Source: Rhodanobacteraceae bacterium (lineage in GTDB: Bacteria > Pseudomonadota > Gammaproteobacteria > Xanthomonadales > Rhodanobacteraceae). Taken from it: a DNA stretch of 64,000 nt. A program made the position numbers and the translations under genes. The stretch lies in assembly GCA_016790075.1 (NCBI GenBank), contig JAEUPP010000068.1, positions 62,001 through 126,000 of the forward strand. Direction: 5' to 3'. Below the pieces are notes generated by a model, which had not been told where the DNA came from, did not search any database, and worked only from the letters and a program-made list of their open reading frames with translations. Shown here one piece after another: positions 18,300 to 26,806 of the stretch; positions within the stretch are counted from its first letter, which is position 1; every line of letters begins with the position of its first letter.

Positions 18300-19784
18300 T
18301 CACCACTGCTTCTGGATGCTCGAAAGCGAGTCATTCTCGCAATCTGGATCGTCGGCCCACGTGCCTGGATAGCACCATGACCCTTGGTAGTTCTCGTGTT
18401 CGAACAACTTCCAGCCGCTTCGCCTGTGCGAGAAATACCTGATGTTGCTGACCACGTCGTTCATCGTACGGCCGATCTTGGGCACGTCCTCGACCGCGCA
18501 GTCTGCGATGCCTTCCCATCCTGTCTCGCTGCTGTAGCAAATTTGATTGATTCCATTGGTCAGATTGGCCGGAACATTGAAGTTTCCCCTGGGCGGGCTG
18601 CTCTTTGGATCGGGCTCGGATTTCGAGCTGTGACGCGGCTCGTCGAAGAGATTGCGTGAGAAGTTATTGCAGGCATCGCCGTTCTCGGATCCATCCGCGA
18701 ACACGCATTCGTAGATCTGTGGTTGGATCACAGTGCCGTCGCCACGGCAATCCCACCACGTTTTATAGAATTCACCGAACAGGTTGTCGAAACCAAATCG
18801 GCAGTAATTGGTAGGGTAGTGTCCATGGAAGTAGGTGCCCACATAAACACGATGCCGATTGCCGTCGCGTGGTGTTGAATTCCAGGGATAGATCGTTACC
18901 GCACCGCCATGCACGCGATATTTCACAGCCACAGGACTGTTGTTGACGAAATGGATGCTCGTCGTTTCCCAGTCGTCGCCGTGTGCGCCGCCGATCCAGC
19001 CTTGCTGCCAGCCGTAGAACACATGGAAGTTGATCCAGTAGCTGTACGTGCCGCCGCCCTGTTCGTTCGGCCGAAAGGTCACGCTCGGATACACCGGAAC
19101 GTGGGCAGGAATGCTCGGGCGGCATCGTTCCTTGTCTTGCGGTTTCCATTCAATCGGGAAGCAGAAGGATTGCCCTTCCTCGTCACGGTCGTACTTGGAG
19201 TGGAAGTAATACACCGGCGCATAGTCCCGCATCTGTTGCAGGATCGTCTCGCTCAGGTCGCCGTGATCAACGATCGCGCTCTTGCTGGCGAAATGGCTGA
19301 GCGGCCGACCGTAGAGGTTGCGGCTGCCGAGATTCAGCGCCGTAAGGATGGCCTCTTCCGAGTATTCGCCATTGAACATCTCGATCAAGCGCGGGTTCGT
19401 TTCCGCGATGGCCAGCGCCTCCTTGCCGTAACGCTGCTCGATGATCGAACGAACAATCGGGTCGTGTGCGGAGTCGCGCAGCGCCTTCGACTTGATCGCG
19501 GCCTCACGCTCGTCCGTGGCGCTGACTACAGCCGGAACGTCCGGCTCGCGCGGCCCACGCTTTACGATATTCACCGCGCCAGAGCTGTCCACATAGTGGC
19601 TGACGGGGCGCTCGCCCTGGCTGACCAGGTCGAGCCCGTAGCTCGGAGTCTGCCCGGCACCATTCACTCGACTCGTTCCTTGGCCCGTGGTCTCGCTGGC
19701 TAGCTCAGCGCCGGCGAGTACAGGGCTCGCCGAAAGCAGGGCGATGAACGAGCCTAGTATCCAATTCTTCAGACTATTTACCAT
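18300..19784 (-). CDS. Secreted Vps62-like protein with C-terminal beta-gamma-crystallin motif
   Basis: This 494-residue protein has a signal peptide (NWILGSFIALLSASPVLAGA). The middle part (about residues 190-345) resembles Vps62-type domains, with FHVFYGWQQGWIGGAHGDDWE as the key G-x-H-x-D-W-E element, and aromatic-rich strands such as VYVGTYFHGHYPTNYCRFG. The last 45 residues, WKLFEHENYQGSWCYPGTW to the end, look like half of a beta-gamma-crystallin domain; NDSLSS at 484-489 fits the calcium-binding (N/D)(N/D)xx(S/T)S motif. The two-domain build is not one I know as characterised. Base composition is less GC-rich than neighbours, suggesting transfer. A secreted surface or toxin-like role is possible but unproven. 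Confidence 0.65.
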   Translation of the reverse strand: MVNSLKNWILGSFIALLSASPVLAGAELASETTGQGTSRVNGAGQTPSYGLDLVSQGERPVSHYVDSSGAVNIVKRGPREPDVPAVVSATDEREAAIKSKALRDSAHDPIVRSIIEQRYGKEALAIAETNPRLIEMFNGEYSEEAILTALNLGSRNLYGRPLSHFASKSAIVDHGDLSETILQQMRDYAPVYYFHSKYDRDEEGQSFCFPIEWKPQDKERCRPSIPAHVPVYPSVTFRPNEQGGGTYSYWINFHVFYGWQQGWIGGAHGDDWETTSIHFVNNSPVAVKYRVHGGAVTIYPWNSTPRDGNRHRVYVGTYFHGHYPTNYCRFGFDNLFGEFYKTWWDCRGDGTVIQPQIYECVFADGSENGDACNNFSRNLFDEPRHSSKSEPDPKSSPPRGNFNVPANLTNGINQICYSSETGWEGIADCAVEDVPKIGRTMNDVVSNIRYFSHRRSGWKLFEHENYQGSWCYPGTWADDPDCENDSLSSIQKQW

Positions 19785-20461
19785 GTTTGCTCCTTATACG
19801 TTTTGCATGGCCCTTGGGATGACATAAGGCACGGCCGAACAAAGCAGCGGTGTCGCGGAATAGGGGCATGCTGCCCGCGACACCAGCACGTATGCGCACG
19901 AATCAGCGACGGAAAACGTAGGCCGACTGCCGTGGTGTCACCGCTGCGGCGATGCCGGCCAATGCCCGGCCAGATTCAGTGCGTTATTTTGTACGGTTGT
20001 ATTCATTTGCCGTGCGTCGGCTCTACCGCGCGAGTGGATCGATTGCTGCCGGAAAACGGCAGAGCCGTAGGCAAGAGCGGCAGGTGATCAGTCACAAGCG
20101 GCATAGTGTGCTGACGGCTATCACGACATCGTGGGCAAATTGTGGAATGGCCGGACAGCGCCGTGGGAGGAAGCACCATGGGGCACGCACCGATGTGCAC
20201 AATTCAGGGCCGCAAGCCCGATCCATTGATGGAGAGTCCCCTGACCAGCCAGAGCGGCGCAGCCCCACTGACGCTCTGACACCACCTGCCGCACGCGGCG
20301 GCTGGTCTATTGGGCCACTTCAGGTTGCCGCACTGTTGGGCTGCACCGCATTAGTCGCATCCGCACTCGCCCAGACCACGGTGAATTTTGGGAGCGGATA
20401 GTGTCGCTGAATTCCCTCCCCGGTGCGGGGAGGGCAGGTGCTCATGGTTAGGGAGCAGTAG
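19785..20461. other. Gene-poor stretch with a hairpin and a doubtful reading frame
   Basis: No gene is supported. A forward frame ends at 20401 with a signal-peptide-like run (LQVAALLGCTALVASALAQT) followed within seven codons by a stop; it could be the beginning of a lost secreted-protein gene. A GC hairpin lies at 20414-20434. Confidence 0.4.
20414..20434. terminator. GC-rich hairpin, possible terminator or REP-like unit
   Basis: CCCTCCCC pairs with GGGGAGGG across the loop GGTGC. It lies 28 bases beyond the stop of the reverse-strand outer-membrane protein gene. No T-tract follows, so a REP-like repeat or a Rho-dependent end is as likely as an intrinsic terminator. Confidence 0.45.
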
Positions 20462-21004
20462 TCAGAAACGAAACTCGGTATTGACGCTGATCACGTTGGC
20501 GTCGAAATCCATGCCGCTTTTGCCGGCACGGTAGTGGTCGTAGTTGAGGCCGAGGCTGAAGCGCTCGCTGAAGTCGTAGCCCACACCAGCGCCGGCGTAC
20601 CAGTCGTTGCCGCTGAATTTCGCGTTCGTAGGGCTGGCGACGAGATCCATATCGGCCTTCCAGTGGAACAGTCCTGCCCGGGCCGAGAGATACCAGTTGG
20701 GCGTCAGGTTGAAATGGCCGTTGGCGCCCAGCGTCCAGCCCGCGACATCGATGCCGGAGTGCAGTCCCGACGAACCGGTGTAACCGCGGTCCAGCGAGCC
20801 CAGGTCGACGTAGCCACCTTCGAGCCCGAACGCACCCCAGCGGTAGCCGCCGTTGATGCCTAGCGCGGTGTCCTTGCCTGAACTGTCGAAGTCCGAGCGA
20901 CCATAACGGCCGTCCACGAAAAAGCCGTCAGCCCGCGCGGCTCCGGCGGAGCAGATTCCCGCGACGATGGCCGCAGCCATCGCCGTCACGATCTTCACAT
21001 TCAT
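20462..21004 (-). CDS. Small outer-membrane beta-barrel protein
   Basis: The 180-residue precursor has a signal peptide (IVTAMAAAIVAGICSAGAARA) and then alternating beta-strands with aromatic girdles: WGAFGLEGGYVDLG, WTLGANGHFNLTPNWYLSARAGLF, WYAGAGVGYDFSERFSLGLNYDHY. It ends VNTEFRF with the terminal phenylalanine needed for barrel assembly by the BAM complex. This fits the eight-stranded OmpA-like/OmpW-like porin-family barrels that appear in many proteobacteria. No ligand can be inferred. The start ATG is preceded by AGGAAAACGCG, a fair ribosome site. It stands alone between accessory genes. Confidence 0.85.
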   Translation of the reverse strand: MNVKIVTAMAAAIVAGICSAGAARADGFFVDGRYGRSDFDSSGKDTALGINGGYRWGAFGLEGGYVDLGSLDRGYTGSSGLHSGIDVAGWTLGANGHFNLTPNWYLSARAGLFHWKADMDLVASPTNAKFSGNDWYAGAGVGYDFSERFSLGLNYDHYRAGKSGMDFDANVISVNTEFRF

Positions 21005-21167
21005 CGCGTTTTCCTGTTTTTTGGATATTGGGAAAACCTCGCAAGGGCGCGCTCCCGGCGAGGCTGCGCGACTATCGAAGAATCGAGCTGAACAGTGCCG
21101 CCTATGAAGGCTGAACGGTTTGGTCGCGATTCACACAACTGGCAGGAAACGCTGTGCTGCCGTACCG

Positions 21168-22592
21168 TCACTGAAAATTGTTTGCGAAGATCGCGTCGCT
21201 GCTGCGCTCATCGGCGCCGATGTCGTAGGGCGCTGTGCGGATCTGCCGGTCTATGTCGTCGGCAACCTGTGCCAGCGTCTGCCCCCGGTCGATAGCGGCG
21301 CTGCCGGCGGGCAGGTGTCCATCGTTGGCGACGCTGAGCGGGGTTTCCAGGCTGAGGCTGTCGGTGTTCAGCGCGCTGCGCCATTGAGGCAATGTGCCAC
21401 CAGCGTTCAGTGGGCTGCCGGGGCGCAGGTCAATATAGCGGCAGGCACCGGCGGTGTCGTAGAACGCGTTGTAGTCGCTGCCCGGATTGCCGGAAAGGCC
21501 ACTGAGGCCGCCGAGATCCTGCGAATAGCGTATGGCCATGCAGGGACGTGCGTTCTGGATCACCAGGTTGTTGCGCACCAGCGCCCCCGTGTTTGCCGGT
21601 CTTCCCGCGTCGGGGTCGAAGTCCTGCAGGGTGACGCCGTAGTAGATTGCGGCGTGGCCAGAACGGGCTGCATCGATGACGGTGTTGTTCGCGACTACCG
21701 CGTCGCGGGACGCGTACAGGCCGATGCCCGCGTAGTTCGTGCCGCGCACGAGGTTGTTGCGCACGATGCCGCGGATCGCTTCGTAGTACTGCGGATTTTC
21801 CGTCAGGTCGAAGAACTCGGGGCTGGTGTCAAAACCAATGAGAATGCCGGCCTCGCCCGCGTTCTCGATGCGATTGCGCTGCACGATCACGTCGCGCGCG
21901 CCACCCTTGAAGTAAACACCGGTCGTGGCGGTGTCATGGATGTAGTTGTCCTCGACCAGCATGTTCGAGCCGTTGACGTTGTCGATGCCTTCGGCGTTCT
22001 TGTCCTCCGGCGGTGTGCCCGGCGGGTAGATGGCGCCCGAGGCATAGATCTCGTTGCGGCGTATGGTCACGTGGTTGCATTTGGGGGTGATCTTGATCAC
22101 GTCGCGGCCGCTGCCGTGCAGTTTCGAGTCTTCGATGATGATGTTCGACGCGCCAGTGCCGCTGGTACCGTCCGGACGATACCAGTCGGTTTGCAGGAAG
22201 ACGGCGTAGAGGTTGCCGCCGCTGACTTCCAGGCGCGAAATGCGGCTGCCCGAGGCGTCTGGATCGATCTGAATGCAGACCGTGTCCGCGACATTGATCG
22301 GACACGCGATATGCGCCCATTCGCCCGGATGGCTGCGCAGGGTCAGCGGCACGCGCAGGCGCACTTCGGTTTCATTGTATACATTGTTGTTGGTCGGGCC
22401 GCGCAGCGTGATGATGTCGCCGGCCTGCACGATGTCGTTGGCTGGATCGACGACGTGGCTCACGCTGCGGAAAGGCTGGCTGATCGAGCCGTTGCCACTG
22501 GCATCGCTGCCGCTGGTGGAAACAAACCACTCCGCGCCGTGCGCGGTTGGCGTGAGTGCGAGCAACGAGCAAAGGGCAACTGTCGAGCGCAT
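21168..22592 (-). CDS. Secreted right-handed beta-helix protein with tail motif
   Basis: This 474-residue exported protein (signal peptide STVALCSLLALTPTAHGA) begins EWFVSTSGSDASGNGSISQP, the common entry of pectate-lyase-like beta-helix proteins, where the G-x-x-x-x-P-F motif marks the first turn (SQPFRSVSHVV). The helix repeats are seen in NMLVEDNYIHDTATTGVYF, DVIVQRNRIENAGEAGILI and DAVVANNTVIDAARSGHA. Near the end is APYDIGADE, a frequent closing motif. Polysaccharide lyase or binding activity is possible, but I see no assignable catalytic base. The C-terminus SSDAIFANNFQ is the shared tail. It lies 11 bases from the next beta-helix gene and is likely co-transcribed. Confidence 0.83.
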   Translation of the reverse strand: MRSTVALCSLLALTPTAHGAEWFVSTSGSDASGNGSISQPFRSVSHVVDPANDIVQAGDIITLRGPTNNNVYNETEVRLRVPLTLRSHPGEWAHIACPINVADTVCIQIDPDASGSRISRLEVSGGNLYAVFLQTDWYRPDGTSGTGASNIIIEDSKLHGSGRDVIKITPKCNHVTIRRNEIYASGAIYPPGTPPEDKNAEGIDNVNGSNMLVEDNYIHDTATTGVYFKGGARDVIVQRNRIENAGEAGILIGFDTSPEFFDLTENPQYYEAIRGIVRNNLVRGTNYAGIGLYASRDAVVANNTVIDAARSGHAAIYYGVTLQDFDPDAGRPANTGALVRNNLVIQNARPCMAIRYSQDLGGLSGLSGNPGSDYNAFYDTAGACRYIDLRPGSPLNAGGTLPQWRSALNTDSLSLETPLSVANDGHLPAGSAAIDRGQTLAQVADDIDRQIRTAPYDIGADERSSDAIFANNFQ

Positions 22593-22603
22593 TGTGGGTT
22601 CCG

Positions 22604-24196
22604 TCAGAAGTCCAAGGTGGCGTTGAAAATGGCGTCGGTCGTGATTTCGCTGGTGTTGCCGTCGGCATCGGTAGCAAACAGTGTCAGCGCGCCGCCCAGC
22701 AGTGCGGATGTGGTGAGCACGACCGTCTTCGCGCTCTGCGCCTCGGCCGCCGTATAGGTGAATGAGGCGACCAGATTCTGCGGTTGCCCGCCACTGCCGG
22801 TCGCGACATCGACGGTCAGCGGATACGCAGCATTCGTGATGCTGCTGTCAACGTGAAACGTCAGCGCTGTTGTGGCGCCTCCCCCGGTCAGGGCGACGGT
22901 GTCGATTACCGGCGTGTTCTGCAGCCGGTTGCTGCCGCTGTCGGCATCGGCTGGGTCGTTCGGGTTGAGCCCATCCGCAAACGAGCCCAGAGCAAGATCG
23001 ACCGGCAGCCCCCGGTTGTAGGCGTAGCGGTTGCGGCCGGCGTTGACGTTGCGGCAACCGATCACCGCGACTCCGGCACCGCGGTTGTATGCGATGGTGT
23101 TGCCTTCGATGGTGATGTTGCAGGCGTCGTTGCCACCGATACTGAGGGCGGGCTGGGGCGTGCCCGGTGTGTCGCCGTTTGGCAGCGGCAGCAGGCCGCT
23201 GATCTCGGTGCCGATGAAGTTGCCCTCGATGCGCGTTCCGCTATATGCACCGGCACCGGTAGTGCTCAAGGCTATTGCGCCGATCGGGTTGCCCGAGATC
23301 AGGTTGCGCGCGCCTGCCTGCGGACCACCGATGCGCGCATTGGTGAAGCGCGATGTGGTGTAAATGGCCGCATAGCTGGTCTGGCCTATGGCGGCTGTGC
23401 CACTGCGGTCGGTGCCGATGAGATTACCCTGCACCGTCAGGCCGTCGTTGTCGCGCTGCAGGACGATGGCACCGGCAAGGCCGCTGAGCAGATTGCGGGC
23501 CGCAGGCGCTGTACCGCCGATGAGATAGCCGCCCGCGCCGTAGGTGACGACGCCATAGCCGCGGCCGCCCGACGTCGAAACCGCAGCGGCGGTCCCGGTA
23601 ATGGTTGTCCCGAGAAAGCAGCCCTCGATCCGATGTGCGGACGTGCCCCATAGCTGGATCTGCTGAGCAAACCGGTTGATCGCGAGTCCGCGAAACGTGC
23701 TTGCCGCCTGGAACGGGAAATTCGGTGAGATCTCCAGGCCGTTCTGCTGCTGCCCCGATGCAGTGCCTGGGGTCAGCTCAACCTTCAGGACGGTGTTGAG
23801 CCCACCACTTTCTGCAGCTGTCGTATTTGGTATCGCCCCAGGTTGTGTATAGCCGTCGATCTCCACGGCATTGTCTATAGCCGGCAATGGACTCGTGCCT
23901 ACCGTGATGCGCCAGTGGTCGGTTGCGGCCTGGTAGCTTGTGTCGCTGACAGGAATCGCGAATTCGATGCGGTCAGGGCTGGGGTTTCCATTCGCGTTCT
24001 GGATTGCCCCGCGCAACGAGCAGTCGTCTGGCTGTTGCGGGTCGCAGGCGGTCAGCGCGAGATCGATGCCGGTATCGACGACATAGGTTGCCGCATAAGG
24101 GATGGCGGGTAGCAGCATCCCTACAGCAAAGGCGAGCCTTGTCGGGGCCATCGCAAGCCCGAGTGCTCCGGGTGTGCGTACCAACACGCGACTCAT
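22604..24196 (-). CDS. Secreted CSLREA-type beta-helix protein with divergent tail
   Basis: The 530-residue protein has a signal segment (LAFAVGMLLPAIPYAATY) and then the CSLREA-like motif QPDDCSLRGAIQNANG, as in the gene at 10361. The body contains beta-helix turns, including LTVQGNLIGTDRSGTAAIGQ and CNITIEGNTIAYNRGAGVAV, and a probable C-terminal beta-sandwich. The end TTDAIFNATLDF is a weaker version of the shared tail. I choose the ATG at 24196 (MSRVLVRTPG); an ATG at 24148 (MAPTRLAFAV) is equally possible. The long in-frame extension upstream is not protein-like. It is followed closely by the other beta-helix gene. Confidence 0.8.
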   Translation of the reverse strand: MSRVLVRTPGALGLAMAPTRLAFAVGMLLPAIPYAATYVVDTGIDLALTACDPQQPDDCSLRGAIQNANGNPSPDRIEFAIPVSDTSYQAATDHWRITVGTSPLPAIDNAVEIDGYTQPGAIPNTTAAESGGLNTVLKVELTPGTASGQQQNGLEISPNFPFQAASTFRGLAINRFAQQIQLWGTSAHRIEGCFLGTTITGTAAAVSTSGGRGYGVVTYGAGGYLIGGTAPAARNLLSGLAGAIVLQRDNDGLTVQGNLIGTDRSGTAAIGQTSYAAIYTTSRFTNARIGGPQAGARNLISGNPIGAIALSTTGAGAYSGTRIEGNFIGTEISGLLPLPNGDTPGTPQPALSIGGNDACNITIEGNTIAYNRGAGVAVIGCRNVNAGRNRYAYNRGLPVDLALGSFADGLNPNDPADADSGSNRLQNTPVIDTVALTGGGATTALTFHVDSSITNAAYPLTVDVATGSGGQPQNLVASFTYTAAEAQSAKTVVLTTSALLGGALTLFATDADGNTSEITTDAIFNATLDF

Positions 24197-24405
24197 GGGG
24201 CGAGCCTGCGGCCGGGAAACGCGACGGCCCGGAAGCGAGAAAGCCGAGCCGGGCACGGCGGGGCGAATCGCAAGGAGGAAATGGCGACTGCGTCGGTTCG
24301 CATGGATGGCTCCTGGGTGATGTGCCAGGACGTACGCCGTTGACGGCTGGACCTGACATGGCGCCGGAATGCGGAGGACATCCGTCCGCGCCTTCGGGGC
24401 AACGT

Positions 24406-24440
24406 GCTCCCATGCGCTTGCTCGGCAAGCGCATGGGAGC
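24406..24440. terminator. Perfect 16-base-pair hairpin after the delta-60-like gene
   Basis: The arms GCTCCCATGCGCTTGC and GCAAGCGCATGGGAGC are perfectly complementary, with loop TCG. It lies 31 bases beyond the stop of the reverse-strand gene at 24471-25961. No T-run follows, so it may act as an mRNA-stabilising or recombination structure as well as a terminator. Confidence 0.65.
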
Positions 24441-24470
24441 CGGCAAGTAGCCGGGCCGCTGCGGCCAGGC

Positions 24471-25961
24471 TCAGTCGAGCGGGCGCAGCCGCGCACTGAG
24501 GTACAGTGACCCATAGCCCGCGTGACTACCGAAGCCGGAAACGTAGTAGCGACCGTCAGGCGCGGCAGCGATGCCACGCAGGGAGCTGTCGCCGGCAACT
24601 ATGCCGTTTTCCTGTTGCTGCAGTACGTCGAGCGTCCGGACTTCCCCGGTGGCCGGGTCCATGCGCAGCAGCAGGCCGTCGGCTCTCCACGCTGTCGTTG
24701 CATAGTCGTAGTACCAGGTCTCTCCCGCGATCGCGATGTCAGCTGTGACTGTCATGTCGCGCGGCACATGGGCTGCTGCCCCGTCGCAGCGGTAGTCGAC
24801 GACCTGATCGCCACCGACGATGGCCGTTCCGCCTGCGCCAAATCTCGAGTTGAGTCGGCCGCGACTGCTGATCTGCGCGACGCCAATGCCCGGCTTGCAT
24901 TCCAGACTGACTTCCGCGGTCAACCAGATGCCTTCGCTGTTCGGGTCCACCGTCGGGATGCGCTGCACCGCGAGTGCGCGTGCTTTTGCTGAATACGGAC
25001 GATGCGCGGGGCCGAACAGTACTTTCTGCACGCCCCAGAGCTGCAATCCGCCCAGGTCTAGGCGATAGAACGCGCCATCCAGGGCGCCCAGGCTGTCGAG
25101 CTTGATCACGAGTGGATACCACTGATCCAAGCCTGTCCGGGTTGAAGCGGCGATATAGGTCGGTGCGTTGTTCCCGATTCCGTTGGACGGCCGGGCAAGA
25201 TCGGCCCCCTCCAGCATGCAATCCCGATCGGCGCCGCAATAGAAGCCCGGAACGATCACTTCGCTCATGCCGCGATAGCCGAAGCGCGCATCCGGGATAA
25301 GGTCGCCCTGCGCGTTGAGCTTCAGACGTCCGACGAGCAGGCGGTCGCCCTCGGCGTTGACCAGTGCAGTCACGGCGACGGGCGCGGCGACGAAGCGTGT
25401 CGACGTCGCGTCGAGTGCAACGCCGGTTTCGTCCGCGCCGCTGTTGGCAACGGCCTGCTGTTCGACGAACGTGCCATCCTCGGTGAACACGATCACTGCA
25501 ACGTCGCGCTCAAGCGATGCCAGCGTCGGCCGGTGTGTGACGAGTACGAACAGCCTGCCATGGGCATGGGCGATGTCATCAATGCGCTCGATGAAGGGGG
25601 CGGTCGCCCCCGTTGTCGGCGCATTCGGATAGACCAGGTATTGCGAGAAATAGTGGCCGTAGACACCGGTATAGCCGGGCCATGCACGGCGCTGACCGTT
25701 TGCGTCGTATCGCACCAGACCGAGATTCCACAGCGGCGCGACCGGATCGCCGTCGAGGCGTACACGCCCGGCGACAACGATGTCGCCGTCGGGCAGTCGC
25801 GCGAGCTTGCCGCCCTCGCGCTGGCCGGCCCAGGAACCGGCGAATGCGTCGATGGAATAGCCCGGATTGAAGCCGTTGTCGAAACCGTAGTCTGCAGCGG
25901 CAGGAGTGGAAATGGAGACGGCAAACGTTGCCACGGCGATAAGCCGGCGGATCACATTCAT
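24471..25961 (-). CDS. Secreted protein resembling delta-60 repeat proteins
   Basis: The 496-residue protein has a signal peptide (LIAVATFAVSISTPAAADYG) followed by FDNGFNPGYSIDAF and LARLPDGDIVVAGRVRLDG, the repeat style of delta-60 proteins: a measured quantity, then a gloss of the 'FG.GG' type, seen again in NSRFGAGGTAIVGGDQVV. Such proteins are predicted beta-propellers with no proven activity. Unlike its neighbours it ends SARLRPLD and lacks the shared tail. The start is supported by GAGGAATTC before the ATG. It is divergent from the ECF sigma gene. Confidence 0.75.
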   Translation of the reverse strand: MNVIRRLIAVATFAVSISTPAAADYGFDNGFNPGYSIDAFAGSWAGQREGGKLARLPDGDIVVAGRVRLDGDPVAPLWNLGLVRYDANGQRRAWPGYTGVYGHYFSQYLVYPNAPTTGATAPFIERIDDIAHAHGRLFVLVTHRPTLASLERDVAVIVFTEDGTFVEQQAVANSGADETGVALDATSTRFVAAPVAVTALVNAEGDRLLVGRLKLNAQGDLIPDARFGYRGMSEVIVPGFYCGADRDCMLEGADLARPSNGIGNNAPTYIAASTRTGLDQWYPLVIKLDSLGALDGAFYRLDLGGLQLWGVQKVLFGPAHRPYSAKARALAVQRIPTVDPNSEGIWLTAEVSLECKPGIGVAQISSRGRLNSRFGAGGTAIVGGDQVVDYRCDGAAAHVPRDMTVTADIAIAGETWYYDYATTAWRADGLLLRMDPATGEVRTLDVLQQQENGIVAGDSSLRGIAAAPDGRYYVSGFGSHAGYGSLYLSARLRPLD

Positions 25962-26169
25962 GAATTCCTCTCAGGTGCGGGTGGATGGAAATTGCCGCGC
26001 GGTTTGCGAGCACCGCCGCGACAATTCCCCCGCACATACGCCGACACAGGGCAGAACTGACAGTGCGGTGAAAAAGCTCGATTTGGGCACACTCGCTACG
26101 TCGACTCGTGCCGGGACGCTGCAGCGAGGGCTGCTAGACTGCATCCACACACGGCGATGGGGCGGCACG

Positions 26170-26733
26170 TTGCAGCACGATACGGGGGTCACGCAGCAGT
26201 TGCGGCAATGGCAGCAGGGCGATGAAGGCGCGCTCGATGCGTTGCTGCCGCTGGTCTATGAAGATCTCCGCCGCATCGCGGCGCACGAACTGCGCAGCCA
26301 TCGCGGCCACGAGACGCTGCAGCCGACTGCACTGATCAACGACGTGTTCGTGCGACTGCTCGGTGCGAGCAGCCTGGATATCAGCAACCGCAAGCATCTC
26401 TACACCACGGCTGCGAAGCTCATGCGGCAAATCCTGATCGATCGCGCACGCGCGCAATCGCGCGACAAACGCGGCGGTGGGCAATGGCAGCGCGTTGATT
26501 TCATCGAGGCGATGGCATTGCCGATCGAACAGGACACGCATCTGCCGGCGCTTGATGAGGCATTGACGGCGCTGGCGGCGCTCGATGCACGCATGGCCGA
26601 AATCGTCGAACTGCGCTATTTCGTCGGCCTTGAAGTCGTTGAGGTCGCGAACTTGCTTGGGGTCGACGAGCGCACTGTTTATCGCGACTGGGCGATGGCG
26701 CGCGCCTGGCTGCGGCACCAGCTCGGCGCGTGA
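26170..26733 (+). CDS. ECF-type RNA polymerase sigma factor (TIGR02999-like)
   Basis: This protein of about 187 residues belongs to the ECF-like sigma factors often called TIGR02999. Region 2 is seen in LVYEDLRRIAAHELRSHRG and LQPTALINDVFVRLLG, and region 4 in AEIVELRYFVGLEVVEVANL and DERTVYRDWAMARAWL, the DNA-recognition helix. The usual acidic DAED stretch of sigma region 2.2 is replaced by QPTALIND with a threonine. No ATG lies close to the conserved start; I use TTG 26170, which gives the family's normal length, but a GTG further up is possible. The Ser/Thr kinase gene starts 74 bases downstream, and the two probably form a signalling pair. The target promoters are not visible. Confidence 0.8.
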   Translation: MQHDTGVTQQLRQWQQGDEGALDALLPLVYEDLRRIAAHELRSHRGHETLQPTALINDVFVRLLGASSLDISNRKHLYTTAAKLMRQILIDRARAQSRDKRGGGQWQRVDFIEAMALPIEQDTHLPALDEALTALAALDARMAEIVELRYFVGLEVVEVANLLGVDERTVYRDWAMARAWLRHQLGA

Positions 26734-26806
26734 GCGGCGCGGGACTGTCAGCCGTTGCCCTGCCTCAGCGTATGTGGGAACCAAAACCAGCTGGCATTTC
26801 ACGCTC

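Noticed and set aside
21120-22757. 545-codon frame antisense to the beta-helix genes
   Set aside because: Mirror frame of a repeat protein; spans the junction of two real genes on the other strand.
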